Shown: one piece after another, positions 50,683 through 60,900 of the stretch
Numbering within the stretch: position 1 is the stretch's first letter
Layout: every line of letters begins with the position of its first letter
NCBI RefSeq assembly: GCF_028618555.1
Contig: NZ_JAQITD010000001.1
Span: 303,391-367,390, forward strand
Length of the DNA stretch: 64,000 bases
Origin: Bartonella sp. CM31XJBT
GTDB taxonomy: Bacteria; Pseudomonadota; Alphaproteobacteria; Rhizobiales; Rhizobiaceae
Reading direction: 5' to 3'
Translations under genes and position numbers: made by a program
The notes under the pieces: generated by a model
The model's input: the letters and a program-made list of their open reading frames with translations, nothing else
Database searches by the model: none
Told to the model about the DNA's origin: nothing

Positions 50683-51894
50683 ATGTTCACTTCAAATTTG
50701 AAGGAACGCATTGCTTTATTTGAAAATAGAACTTTTCTCTATTTTACTTTGAGCGGCTTATTTGCTACATTTGGAAGTGGACTAAATTATATTACATTGT
50801 CATGGCTCGCTTACAATCAGACGGGCTCAATCCGTGGTGTAGCGTTGATGATGCTTTTTCTTTGGACGCCTGGCATTATTTTTGCGCCTATTTTTGGCAT
50901 ATTGGCAGATAAATATAATCGTAAAACGCAGATTATTATTTCAAATCTTGTGAGAGGTTTGGTAATTGTAAGCTGGGTAATGCTTTGGCATTTTGGTATA
51001 GAAATTGAATTGATGGTCTTATCTGCTCTTTTGGGTATTTTTATCCCTTTTTATATGCCATCAGCTATTTCTTTAATTCAAAGTATTGTGCTGAAGGAAC
51101 AGCTCATCAATGCAAATGCGACCATCGATATGGTTTATGAACTTGGCACTATCGTAGGTATGGGCTTAAGTGGATTTATACTGTCCTATGCAGGAACAAA
51201 AGGAACTCTTCTAATAGGTGGTATATTCTTTATCATTGCTGGTTTATTTAATTTTGCAATGAAGGTACCTAAAAACCGAAGATCTAAAAATCAAAACCAG
51301 CAAAATTGGTGGGAAAATTATACAGCATCCCTTCATTATTTTAAACAGAATCCGGCTCTTTTTGTACCTTATATAAGCCAGATGATTATTATGACTCTTT
51401 TGATGACCATTCCTGTTATTCTCGTTCCTTATATACAAGAGGTTTTACATGCAGATAGCAGTATCTTTGCAATATTTGAGGTGCTTTATTCTATGGGCGT
51501 ATTGACAGGTGCGTTTTTTTCACCACTTCTTTGTAAAGTTTTATCTATCAGGAAAACATTAGCCATTTTATTAGCTTTTATGGCTATTGGCCTCGCTATT
51601 CTATCTGTTAATACACACAATTTTGTTGTTTTTCCTGTTTACTTTATGATTGGATTTGGACTTTCGAGTTGGGCTCTTTCGATTTCTTTATCACAACTCT
51701 CTTGTGATCCTGAATACCAAGGAAGATTGCAGGCAAGTTTTAATGGTATCTCTGGATGCTTGATCCTCGGAGTCTACCTCATTATGGCAAGCGATAACAG
51801 TAGCATATCACCTCAATCGATATATTTTTTTCAAAGCATTGTTGCGTTTGTTGGAATACTCATAGTGCTGTTTTATAGACATGAAAAACAATAA
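50683..51894 (+). CDS. MFS transporter (enterobactin-exporter-like type)
   Basis: A 403-residue twelve-helix major facilitator. The loop after helix 2 reads GILADKYNRKTQIIISN, the MFS motif A (G...D...R/K). The profile with NANATIDMVYELGTIVGMGLSG and the C-terminal half matches the EntS/YfiS-like exporter group. The substrate is unknown. The ATG at 50683 follows AGAGGA at good spacing. It is transcribed alone. Confidence 0.85.
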   Translation: MFTSNLKERIALFENRTFLYFTLSGLFATFGSGLNYITLSWLAYNQTGSIRGVALMMLFLWTPGIIFAPIFGILADKYNRKTQIIISNLVRGLVIVSWVMLWHFGIEIELMVLSALLGIFIPFYMPSAISLIQSIVLKEQLINANATIDMVYELGTIVGMGLSGFILSYAGTKGTLLIGGIFFIIAGLFNFAMKVPKNRRSKNQNQQNWWENYTASLHYFKQNPALFVPYISQMIIMTLLMTIPVILVPYIQEVLHADSSIFAIFEVLYSMGVLTGAFFSPLLCKVLSIRKTLAILLAFMAIGLAILSVNTHNFVVFPVYFMIGFGLSSWALSISLSQLSCDPEYQGRLQASFNGISGCLILGVYLIMASDNSSISPQSIYFFQSIVAFVGILIVLFYRHEKQ

Positions 51895-52212
51895 ATTACG
51901 TTTAAGAGTGGTCAATATACGCTATTTTATAAACATTTACGCTGCAGCACATTTCATATTTTGCTTTTAAAGGAGAGTTGAGAAAATGTAAAAGTTGGTG
52001 CTTAATGAACAAAGCATAAATTGATGTATACTAGAGAATACTCTCTATTTTTTGATAATGATCTAAAAGAATTGATGCGTTTCTTTAATTCATCTCACTG
52101 TTGTTAAGAAGACGAAAACGTAACACTTTAAATCTTCTTGAAAGTTTTTTGTTTAAGCGTAGTAGAAAGTAAAGCAATGAGGTAATATCGTATCATATGG
52201 GAGAGTATTGTA
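51895..52212. other. Spacer between convergent genes
   Basis: About 320 AT-rich bases between the MFS gene (plus) and the small operon (minus). No gene and no strong terminator seen. Confidence 0.35.
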
Positions 52213-52482
52213 TTATTTTTGTTTTTCAAAATCCATATGAAAAATTGTATCAATTTCATCTTCATTGGAATGGGTATTTCTACGACGATGCAAGGTTTGC
52301 ACAATCTCTTTTTTTAAAACAGCATCTGTTTCACTTAAACGATGAATACTGAGTTCCAATTCAAGAGATAACGCCAAATCCACGCACAATTTAAGCTCTT
52401 CTCCAATGTCGAAACCGCGTTGATAGTCGTCATAAAGACCAACCAGTGTATCAGATAATTCTTTATCGCATAAAGAGGTCAT
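52213..52482 (-). CDS. Small acidic hypothetical protein of the phage-like module
   Basis: An 89-residue acidic, helical-looking protein (MTSLCDKELSDTLVGLYDDY onward; ...DTIFHMDFEKQK at the end). I chose the ATG at 52482 because TTGAGGA precedes it and it begins three bases after the stop of the upstream frame. The frame extends ten codons further up. No family recognised. Confidence 0.55.
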   Translation of the reverse strand: MTSLCDKELSDTLVGLYDDYQRGFDIGEELKLCVDLALSLELELSIHRLSETDAVLKKEIVQTLHRRRNTHSNEDEIDTIFHMDFEKQK

Positions 52483-52484
52483 GC

Positions 52485-53111
52485 TTAATTCCTCAACGTT
52501 GCGGGTTTCCATGCAGCTTTTTTAAGTATCACTCCACTATCATCACTTAAAATTGCCATGTATACGAACCTCATGGTTTTGTCAATTTTCTGCAAAATAC
52601 GCGCTTTTAAATCAATGCCTATTAAAGATTTTATTACTCCAAGTTTTTGAAGCGCCCAATTGTAAATATGGATGGCAATGTGTTTACTATAGAACTTATA
52701 GCATTTAAAATACACTGCCAAAAGGCTTTTAATGTGCGTAGAGGAAGAGTATTCTGACGATAAACCAAACACCCTGAAATCTCTATTGCCAATTACAGCT
52801 AACTCAGTGTCATTAATATATAAAATAAGCAAACAGGGTTTGTAAACGTCTAACTTTTTAATAACGAGTGATAATCTCATTTTTTGTAGAATACCAATTA
52901 TTTTGCCTGTTTTATATTGATTTTTAGACATTGATAAACTTTTTACCTTATAAAAACCTATGGGAAATGAATTTGCATATTTTTGTAATAAGATTTCAGT
53001 GGTATATTGCACAGCATGGAATGAAGAGAATCGTATTAGGCTTTTTGCTTTTGGAAGAATATGACTGCGACTTGTGAGAAAGCAGTTGGCAAGAATTGGC
53101 TTGGCATGCAA
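52485..53111 (-). CDS. Hypothetical protein, possibly 3' part of a frameshifted gene
   Basis: A 208-codon frame without recognised motif and without a good ribosome binding site. Its first ~25 codons overlap, out of frame, the end of the 80-residue frame upstream. In the A-rich stretch CAAAAGCAAAAAGCC (about 53040-53055) a one-base shift would join the two into a protein of ~265 residues. It could therefore be a broken or phase-shifted gene. The middle part (KPCLLILYINDTELAVIGNR) reads like real protein. Confidence 0.45.
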   Translation of the reverse strand: MHAKPILANCFLTSRSHILPKAKSLIRFSSFHAVQYTTEILLQKYANSFPIGFYKVKSLSMSKNQYKTGKIIGILQKMRLSLVIKKLDVYKPCLLILYINDTELAVIGNRDFRVFGLSSEYSSSTHIKSLLAVYFKCYKFYSKHIAIHIYNWALQKLGVIKSLIGIDLKARILQKIDKTMRFVYMAILSDDSGVILKKAAWKPATLRN

Positions 53112-53278
53112 ACTGATAGAGTTGGCAGTGGCGCATTTAGCTTTTTCATTGGGCTGTGTCCAAATGTTTTTGACTCTGGAAAATAGCCTCTGATAGGCTT
53201 GAGTTTTTCCAAGGTTATATTACAGGGGCGCAGTTCAGTAAAATACCACGGCGATTGCATTTTTTGTGTAATTGTCAT
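53036..53278 (-). CDS. Hypothetical protein, first gene divergent from the XRE repressor
   Basis: An 80-residue frame starting MTITQKMQSPWYFTELRPC, preceded by a strong AGGAG ribosome binding site. It is probably the true 5' end of the minus-strand operon controlled from the shared spacer. It ends where an A-rich tract may have shifted the frame (see the next gene downstream). No family recognised. Confidence 0.5.
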   Translation of the reverse strand: MTITQKMQSPWYFTELRPCNITLEKLKPIRGYFPESKTFGHSPMKKLNAPLPTLSVCMPSQFLPTAFSQVAVIFFQKQKA

Positions 53279-53341
53279 AATTTTCGCTCCTGCTTAAACG
53301 GATGCTGCAACATCTGTTTTTGTGGGGTTATGTATGTGATA

Positions 53342-53363
53342 ACTGCTCTTTTTAAGGAGCAGT
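53342..53363. repeat. Short inverted repeat in the divergent spacer
   Basis: ACTGCTC (53342-53348) and GAGCAGT (53357-53363) form a perfect 7-bp stem around an 8-base loop. It lies between the operator and the minus-strand operon; it may be a second protein-binding site or an RNA hairpin in the leader. Confidence 0.45.
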
Positions 53364-53375
53364 AATAATAGATAT

Positions 53376-53414
53376 AAATCAATATAATTATTTAGTCAAC
53401 AATTATATTGATTT
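53376..53414. promoter_or_regulatory. Palindromic operator of the XRE repressor
   Basis: AAATCAATATAATT (53376-53389) and its exact inverse AATTATATTGATTT (53401-53414) are separated by 11 bases. The right arm ends just before the TTG start at 53426. Position and symmetry suggest a repressor dimer site controlling both directions. Confidence 0.65.
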
Positions 53415-53425
53415 TGGAGTGTTTT

Positions 53426-53932
53426 TTGGCTCGTCCGGAAGCAAAACCTAAAACTGAGTTGGCAAAACGTTTTCGTGAAGTGCGTCACGCTCTTGGTTTT
53501 ACAGAGCGTAAGCAGTTTGCTGCACATCTTGGTATCACTGCTGGCTCTGTAGGAACTTATGAAACTGGTATAAGTGAGCCTACAGCCTCTGCGCTCTCCA
53601 AATATCAAGAAATTTGTGGTATTTCCTTAGATTGGCTTGTGACGGGCAATGGCGAGATGTTTTCAGATATGGCAAAGGCAAAAGCAGCTGGTTTTAAACC
53701 GCAAGCGATACCTGCTGGGCTGATGAAAAAGCTGGGACATTTAGTTTATACGACCTATCATGATGCAAAAATAGATCTTTCTCCTGAAGATGTTGCGGAA
53801 TTAGCAGCAGAGCTTTATGGAAGATTACAAGAGCTTATTCAAAACCTCAATGATATGGAAGAAGTCGAAGCCACTTTGCCACTTTTAAAATTACATTTAA
53901 AGCGTAAAATCGAAACTGAAAAGCATATCTAG
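53426..53932 (+). CDS. XRE-family phage-like repressor
   Basis: A ~168-residue regulator with an N-terminal helix-turn-helix (about residues 8-70: ELAKRFREVRHALGF, RKQFAAHLGITAGSVGTYET, SALSKYQEICGISLDWLVTG) of Cro/CI type. A helical C-terminal part for dimerisation follows. WLVTGNGEMF is typical of phage CI-like proteins. The frame opens at a TTG (53408), but GGAG lies inside that stretch, so I place the start at the second TTG (53426, MARPEAKP). It is divergent from a small operon, with a palindrome in between. It is the nearest regulator to the adhesin genes. Confidence 0.85.
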   Translation: MARPEAKPKTELAKRFREVRHALGFTERKQFAAHLGITAGSVGTYETGISEPTASALSKYQEICGISLDWLVTGNGEMFSDMAKAKAAGFKPQAIPAGLMKKLGHLVYTTYHDAKIDLSPEDVAELAAELYGRLQELIQNLNDMEEVEATLPLLKLHLKRKIETEKHI

Positions 53933-54910
53933 AAATTTCATAAGATACGAATGAACAGCCTTTTTAAAAAATAAAACTTTTTTGATTTTCTGCTGTATAA
54001 CCAAGTTTGGAATGTGAAAATCTCACGATCTTCGAGTCTTTTATTCAACCTGAAAAACGAGAAACTATCATTATAAATCAATATATTGTTCTGATTAAAA
54101 ATAAAGCAGTTCATAAAAAGAACGACGGGTAGCAATACAAACAAATTGATTCAAAAAGAAGCTAATATAGTGTCATTCCTGAAATATTTGTTGGTTGAGG
54201 GAAAAGATACTGACAACAGTGAAAATACAATGACGATGTTTTGTTCCTATAGAAGGGTAACAGACATATACGCGAGAAGAACGAAAGATCATTTATAGCA
54301 CTTTTGTCTTTTTATGAAGAGGACAAGATGAGCACGTTGGAACTTTTTACAGAGCGTGCATCATTATATTAAGAAAGATTTCTTTCAAAGATATGCATTA
54401 TATATTGAAACAGATTATCTCGCAACAAAGAGTGAGATTATCATGATAATCGTTATCTATTACATTGTGCTATAAGTTAAAAAAATCATAAATTTGTGTT
54501 TATAAGAACAGCTATTTTATTGAGAAGTATTTTTACAAATTTATAAAAAATTATTTTTTACACTCTTGCCATTTTGCTGATGCGCTTTATTTGAAAAGTA
54601 GAATTGCTCTTTAGTGAAACTATTTTGTTAAGAGATAAATCGCAGTATTTTTAAATGGAGATTACGGTATATTTTCAAAGTCTTGTGTTTTTATTGATTT
54701 TTTAGCTTGAATCCCTCTAGCTAAAAGGGTTGGGGACTTTTCTAGATTTGATGTTGTTGCAGAGATTTAGGGCGATGCCGTAAAGATGGCGGTATCGTAG
54801 GGGGAGAGTTTTGTCTTGATTTATTGGTTTTTGAAGTGCGCAAACAAGGGTTTTGCCGTGTGTGTTTTCGCACGTTGTAATGATGTTGAACTCTGTTGGA
54901 GGAGGTTCTT
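53933..54910. promoter_or_regulatory. Long upstream region of the first adhesin gene
   Basis: Nearly 1 kb without a gene. The last ~200 bases (from about 54700) are richer in G than the rest and lead into the strong ribosome binding site GGAGGAGG (54898-54905), so they probably form the adhesin mRNA leader and promoter. I cannot place -35/-10 boxes with confidence. Confidence 0.45.
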
Positions 54911-57900
54911 ATGAAAAAAAAATATTCCACACCAAATTTAATTAAAGTTGTCTCTCTTAGTACGGTAATGGCGACACTCTTATCGAGTGTTTCTCCTGTT
55001 TTTGCTGCCGGTCTTTCCATAAGAGGAGCAACTGTTCAGAGTTCGAATCTTGGTAATGTTCCTTATCCACATGGTAGTCATGGCAGTGTTGTTCTATCTG
55101 GTGATGATGATTTCTGTGGTGTAGACAACGTTATTGGTCGTGGCGGCAAACAACAAGCGTCAGTTACTCAACGAATAACTGCAAAAGAACAATATAATAG
55201 ATTTATTAATGATCAGGATTTTTCTGGCCGTCATCCCTATGGTACGACGACTGAACAGGTTACTTGGGTTAGTGATGGTGTGACGATTAACGGTCGTGGT
55301 CAGCAGGTGAGTGGCTATATGGGAGCGCTGTACGGTGGTTCTATAAATGCTCTGCCTGAGGCTTATGGTGTTTATTCTTTTGCAACCGGTTGTGGATCTG
55401 CTGCAACGGGTAATTATTCAACCGTTTTTGGTGCAGGTGCAACAGCAAAAGCTGGTGGAGCGCAAGCTTTTGGTGTTTCCGCGCTTGCGGCTGGAAAAGC
55501 AAGTGTTGCTATGGGTGTGGGATCAGAAGCGTCGGGGGAATCTACGGTTGCTATTGGTGGGCTTGCAACTGCTTCTGGTAAAAATAGCATTTCTATAGGT
55601 GAGAGTTCTCAAGCTACGCAGGACGATGCGATCGCGGTTGGTTCAAATGCAGAAGGGAACGGTATAAATAGTGTTGCTATTGGTAAGTTCGCATCTGCAT
55701 CAGGTTACAATAGTTTTGCATTAGGGTTAAAGACCAAGGCAAGTAACGACTACACGGTTGCTATAGGCTCAAAGGCTGAGGCTCAAGCTCTTGGTTCTAT
55801 TGCAATAGGTGGTGGAGAACCTGCAGACAACGGGGAAGAAAGAAAAGTAATAGCAAAAGGCAAAAATTCGATTGCCATAGGTTCTCATACTTTTGCTGAG
55901 ACGGCGCATTCAGTTGCAATTGGTATAAATGCACAGGTACTTGTTATAGATGGTGTTGCCGTGGGTGGAGGGGCTGTCTCTCGTATTGATAAGCATGCTT
56001 TGGGTTATGATCCTGTAACAAATACTGTAACAACAAAGAGTGATCTTGCATGGAAAAGTACTGCGGGTGATTTTAGTGTTGGTAATACTAATCAGAATTT
56101 AACGCGACAGATTACAAATGTTGCAGCGGGGAGTAAAGACACTGATGCCGTCAATGTTGCACAGTTAAAAGCTATGAGAGATGTTATGGCTGGAGCAGGA
56201 GGCGGCTGGAAAATTTCTGTTAATGACGAAGGTTCTACAGATGTTAATCCAAGCGATATTGTAGATTTTTCAGTGAGAAGTAACGGCGGAGTAGGAAAAG
56301 ACAACTTAAAGATTGAAAAAGACAGTGCAAATAATAAGCATAAAGTCAAATTTGCTTTGAGTGATACTCTTAAGTTGACGAGTGTCACTACAGGACAAAG
56401 TTCTATGAGTGACGATGGTTTTATGATCACTAATGGGGCAAAAATAACTATAGACGGTATTGATGCTGGCAATCAACAGATTACAGGAGTAAAAGACGGG
56501 ACTGAAGATGATCATGCAGTGAATTATAAACAGCTGAAGGAAGTAAAAGAAGCAGCCAAAACGCACTGGCAACTTACTGTTAACGGTGAAAATCCTATGT
56601 CTATTGGACAGAACAATACGGTAAATTTTGCATCTGTTGGTAAGGAAGGGGGCGGGAATATCAAGATTGTAGGAGATGGTAGCCGTAATGTTACATTTGA
56701 TTTAGCTGATGATATTACAGTGACAAGTGTTGCTGCCGGTAACAGCTTTATGAATAATGATGGTTTCATGATTACTGGTGGTCCTCATATGGCTACTGGA
56801 GGTATTTATGCTGGTAATAAAAAGATTACGGGAGTGCTAGCGGGAACTGATGCTGAGGATGCAGTAAATTATCAACAGTTGCAAGATTTTACAGCGAGAA
56901 TTAAAACGGGTTGGAAACTTGCTGTTGAAGATGAAGAGGCTACAGATGTTGAGGCAGAGAGTACAGTAAAGTTTGTAGGTGTTAATGCAGAGGATGGTAA
57001 TGAAGAAAGTAAGAATATCAAAATTACCAAAAACGGTGACAATACTGTAAAGTTTGATTTGAATGATATTGTCAGAGTTAAACGTGTAATAGCAGGTAAG
57101 GCGAATGTAAGCGATGATGGCTTCGTGATTACTGGTGGTCCTAATATGACTACTGGGGGTATTGATGCTGGTAATAAAAAGATTACGGGAGTGCTAGCGG
57201 GAACTGATGCTGAGGATGCTGTAAATTATAAGCAGTTGCAAGAAATAAAAGATCAAGTAGCAGGCGGTGCCCTTGTTAAATGGGACGAAAGCCAAAAGCT
57301 GATCACTGTTGGTAAGGAAAAAGGTGGCACGAAAATTGATATTGCAGGCAGTGATGGAGATCGGACTATCGCAGGCGTGAAAGCGGCAGAAAAGGATAAT
57401 GAAGCTGTTAATAAAAAGCAACTTGATGATACTATAGTAAACATTAATAACAATATTAAGAATGTGAGTGATTTCGCGGTTCTCTACGATAAGAATGGGG
57501 ATAATTCTGTCAATTATAACAGTGTGACTTTGGGTGGTGATAAGGGCAAGGGGCCAGTTGCTCTCCTTAATGTTAAAGGTGGTAAAATTTCTTCTGATTC
57601 AACAGAAGCGATAAATGGTAGTCAGGTCAATAAGATATCTGGAGATGTTGCAAAATTCTTTGGTGGGGGTGCAGCATTTCAGAATGGTGCTTTTGTAGGC
57701 CCTAGATATAATCTATCTAAAGTGTCTGAAGATGGTAACGTAGAACAGAAAACCTTTGAAAATGTTGGTGATGCTTTGACAGGGCTTGATGCGAATGTCA
57801 GAAATGTGAATAGTCGTTTAACACATGTAGTCAATAATTTTGTTGAGGAATTTCAGGGGCTCTCTGAAGATGCTTTATTGTGGGATAATGGAGAAGGAGC

Positions 57901-60900
57901 ATTTGTTGCACTTCATGAAAAAGATGGTGTGGAGACAGATAGTAAGATTAAATTCCTTGCGGATGGCGATATTTCAGGAGATTCAACAGATGCAATAAAT
58001 GGTTCTCAACTTTATAAGATGGGTGATAAGATTGCGAATTATTTTGGCGGTGATGCTAGCTATGAGAATGGAGAGTGGCAAGCTCCTACCTTCAAGGTTT
58101 CTCAGCGTAACGCGAATGGTACTATTGTTGCGAATAAATACAATAATGTTGCTGATGCTTTTGATGGAGTCGATGATTCTATCACGGATATTTATAATCA
58201 GATTAAAAATGTGACAAGCGATATCCTTGTCAAGCAAGATGGAGGAGAGAATTCTCCTATCACCATTGGTAAGGCAACAGGTGGTGCTGTAATTAATGTT
58301 GCAAATAAATCAGGGGAGGCTCGTACAATTTCTGGTGTAAAAGCAGCGGTAGAAGACAATGAAGCTGTTAATAAAAAACAACTCGATGAAAGCATAGGAA
58401 AGATTAACAACAATATTGAGAATATAAGTGCCTCTGCGGTTCTTTACGATAAAAATGATAATAACACTGTCAATTATGAGAGTGTAACTTTAGGAGGTAA
58501 TAAGGTTAACGGGCAAGTTGCTCTTCATAACGTCAAAGATGGAGAGATTTCCGATCAATCGCATGATGCGATTAATGGTAGTCAGATTAACAAGATATCT
58601 GGAGATGTTGCACAATTTTTTGGTGGTGGTACTTCATTCGAGAATGGAGTCTTTAGAGGACCGAGATATAATTTAACTACTATTGATGAAAATGGTCAGG
58701 AAAAACAGACGGAACATAATGATGTTGGATCAGCTTTGTCAGGGCTTAATATGAACATCAGGCATGTTAATCAGCATTTGCTCTATGCAATAAATGATGT
58801 TGCTAAATATTTTGGTGGTGGCGCTGGATATGATGAAAATGGAGAATGGCATGCTCCTACTTTCCAAGTTTATCATATCAACGATAATGGCACTTCCTCT
58901 AAGCAGCCTTATTCGAATGTTGCTGATGCTTTTGAAGGTGTGAACAATACTTTTAGCGCAATTCACAATCAAATTTCTAATATCACAGAAAATAGTTTGG
59001 TTCAGCAAGAGGGAGAGAATGGTTTTATTACCGTTGGTGCTAAAACAGGTGGTACTAAAATCAGCATTGCAAATAAGGACGATAAAGAGCGGACACTTTC
59101 GGGTGTGAAAAAGGCGACACTCTCTATAATATCGACGGAAGCAGTAAATGGTTCACAGCTCTTTACTACTAATCAGAATGTTAACGCTGTAACAGGTGAT
59201 CTGAAAAAGGTTGCTGAAAATACATCGAAATATTTTGGTGGCAGTACAGATGTACTTGCAGGTATAGAACCAGCTTTCCTTATTCAGGGGCAGACACATC
59301 ATAATGTTACGGATGCATTTACTGGTGTAAATACTTCTATTACAAATATTGATAATAAGATTTCCGATGTGGTAAAAAATAGTCTTGTTAAGCAAGATGG
59401 AGGTGCATCAGGTGTTATTACTATTGGTAAGGATACAGCGGGTACTGAAGTCAATATTGCAGGATATGCTGGTGTAGCACGTTCTATTTCTGGTGTTAAA
59501 GCAGCAGTGAAGGGCGATGAAGCTGTTAATAAAGACCAACTTGATAAAAGCATAGAGAAAATTTCTAAAGATATTGATTTTGCAAGTGCTGCTGCGGTTC
59601 TCTATGATAAAGATGAAGATGGTAATGTTAATTATGGTAGTGTGACTTTAGGCGGCAATAAGAGTAATGGGCCAGTTGCTCTTCATAACGTAAAAGATGG
59701 TAGCATTTCTGAAAATTCCAACGATGCAATCAATGGTAGTCAGATTAATAAAATATCAGCAGATATTGCAAAGTTTTTTGGCGGTGGTGCAAAGTTCATT
59801 AACGGTGCTTTTGAAGGGCTGAAATATACTTTATCGGCTATTGTAGGTGGTGAGGTAGGGAAGGCTAACTTTTATGACGTTGGTTCAGCTTTAACAGGTC
59901 TTGATAAAAATGTTCAAGATGTGAATCAACGTTTAACGAATGTATCCAATGAGTTTAATCAGAAAATTGAAGATTTCTCTAAAGATGCTTTACTGTGGGA
60001 TGATGATGAAGAAGCATTTGTGGCACGTCATGAAAAAGCTGGGCAGAAAACAAAGAGCAAATTGAAGTATCTTTTGGATGGTGAGATTGCTCAAGGTTCA
60101 ACAGATGCCATTACGGGCAACCAACTTTATTCCATGAATAACCAGCTTGCTAATTATTTCGGTGGCGGTGCTAAATATGAGAATGGCAAATGGACAAATC
60201 CTACTTTTAAGATTGTTCAAGTCAATGCTGATGGTACGACTGTTGAGAAAGAGCACCATAATGTCGCTGATGCTTTTGGTGATATTAATAATGGGATGTC
60301 AAATATTAACAACCGTATTGATGATGTCATCAACAAGGTCGATACAGATGCTTTAAAGTGGAACGATAAAGAAAAAGCCTATGATGCTAATCGTGATGGC
60401 AAGCCGAGTAAAATTATCAATGTAGCTGATGGTAAAATTGTAGAAGGTTCGAAAGATGCGGTTAATGGTGGACAACTTTGGGAAACCAATGAACGTGTCA
60501 CGGGTGTTGAAAAAGATGTTAAGCATCTTACCAACAGAGTCGACAATATTTCCACTACGGTTACGGATATTGGTGAAACGGTTTTCAATATTGAAAACAA
60601 AGTTAACGATATTGCTGAGGACGCTGTTCGTTATGACAGAGATGAAAACGGCAAAAAAACCAATAAAATCACATTAGCGGGTGGTGATGCCAGTGAACCT
60701 GTTTTGATTGATAATGTAGCTGATGGTAAAATTGAGAAGGGATCAAAAGAAGCTGTAAATGGTGGTCAACTCCATGACTATACTAAAGAACAGATGAAGA
60801 TTATTCTTGATGAATCCAAGCACTACACAGATCAACGGGTTAATAATATTGTGATTGATGCGATTGATGATGCTGTTGATCAGTCTAAACAATATACAGA

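Noticed and set aside
56092..56769. Minus-strand frames across the adhesin stalk
   Set aside because: Arise from the repetitive, stop-poor composition of the adhesin gene; no independent support.
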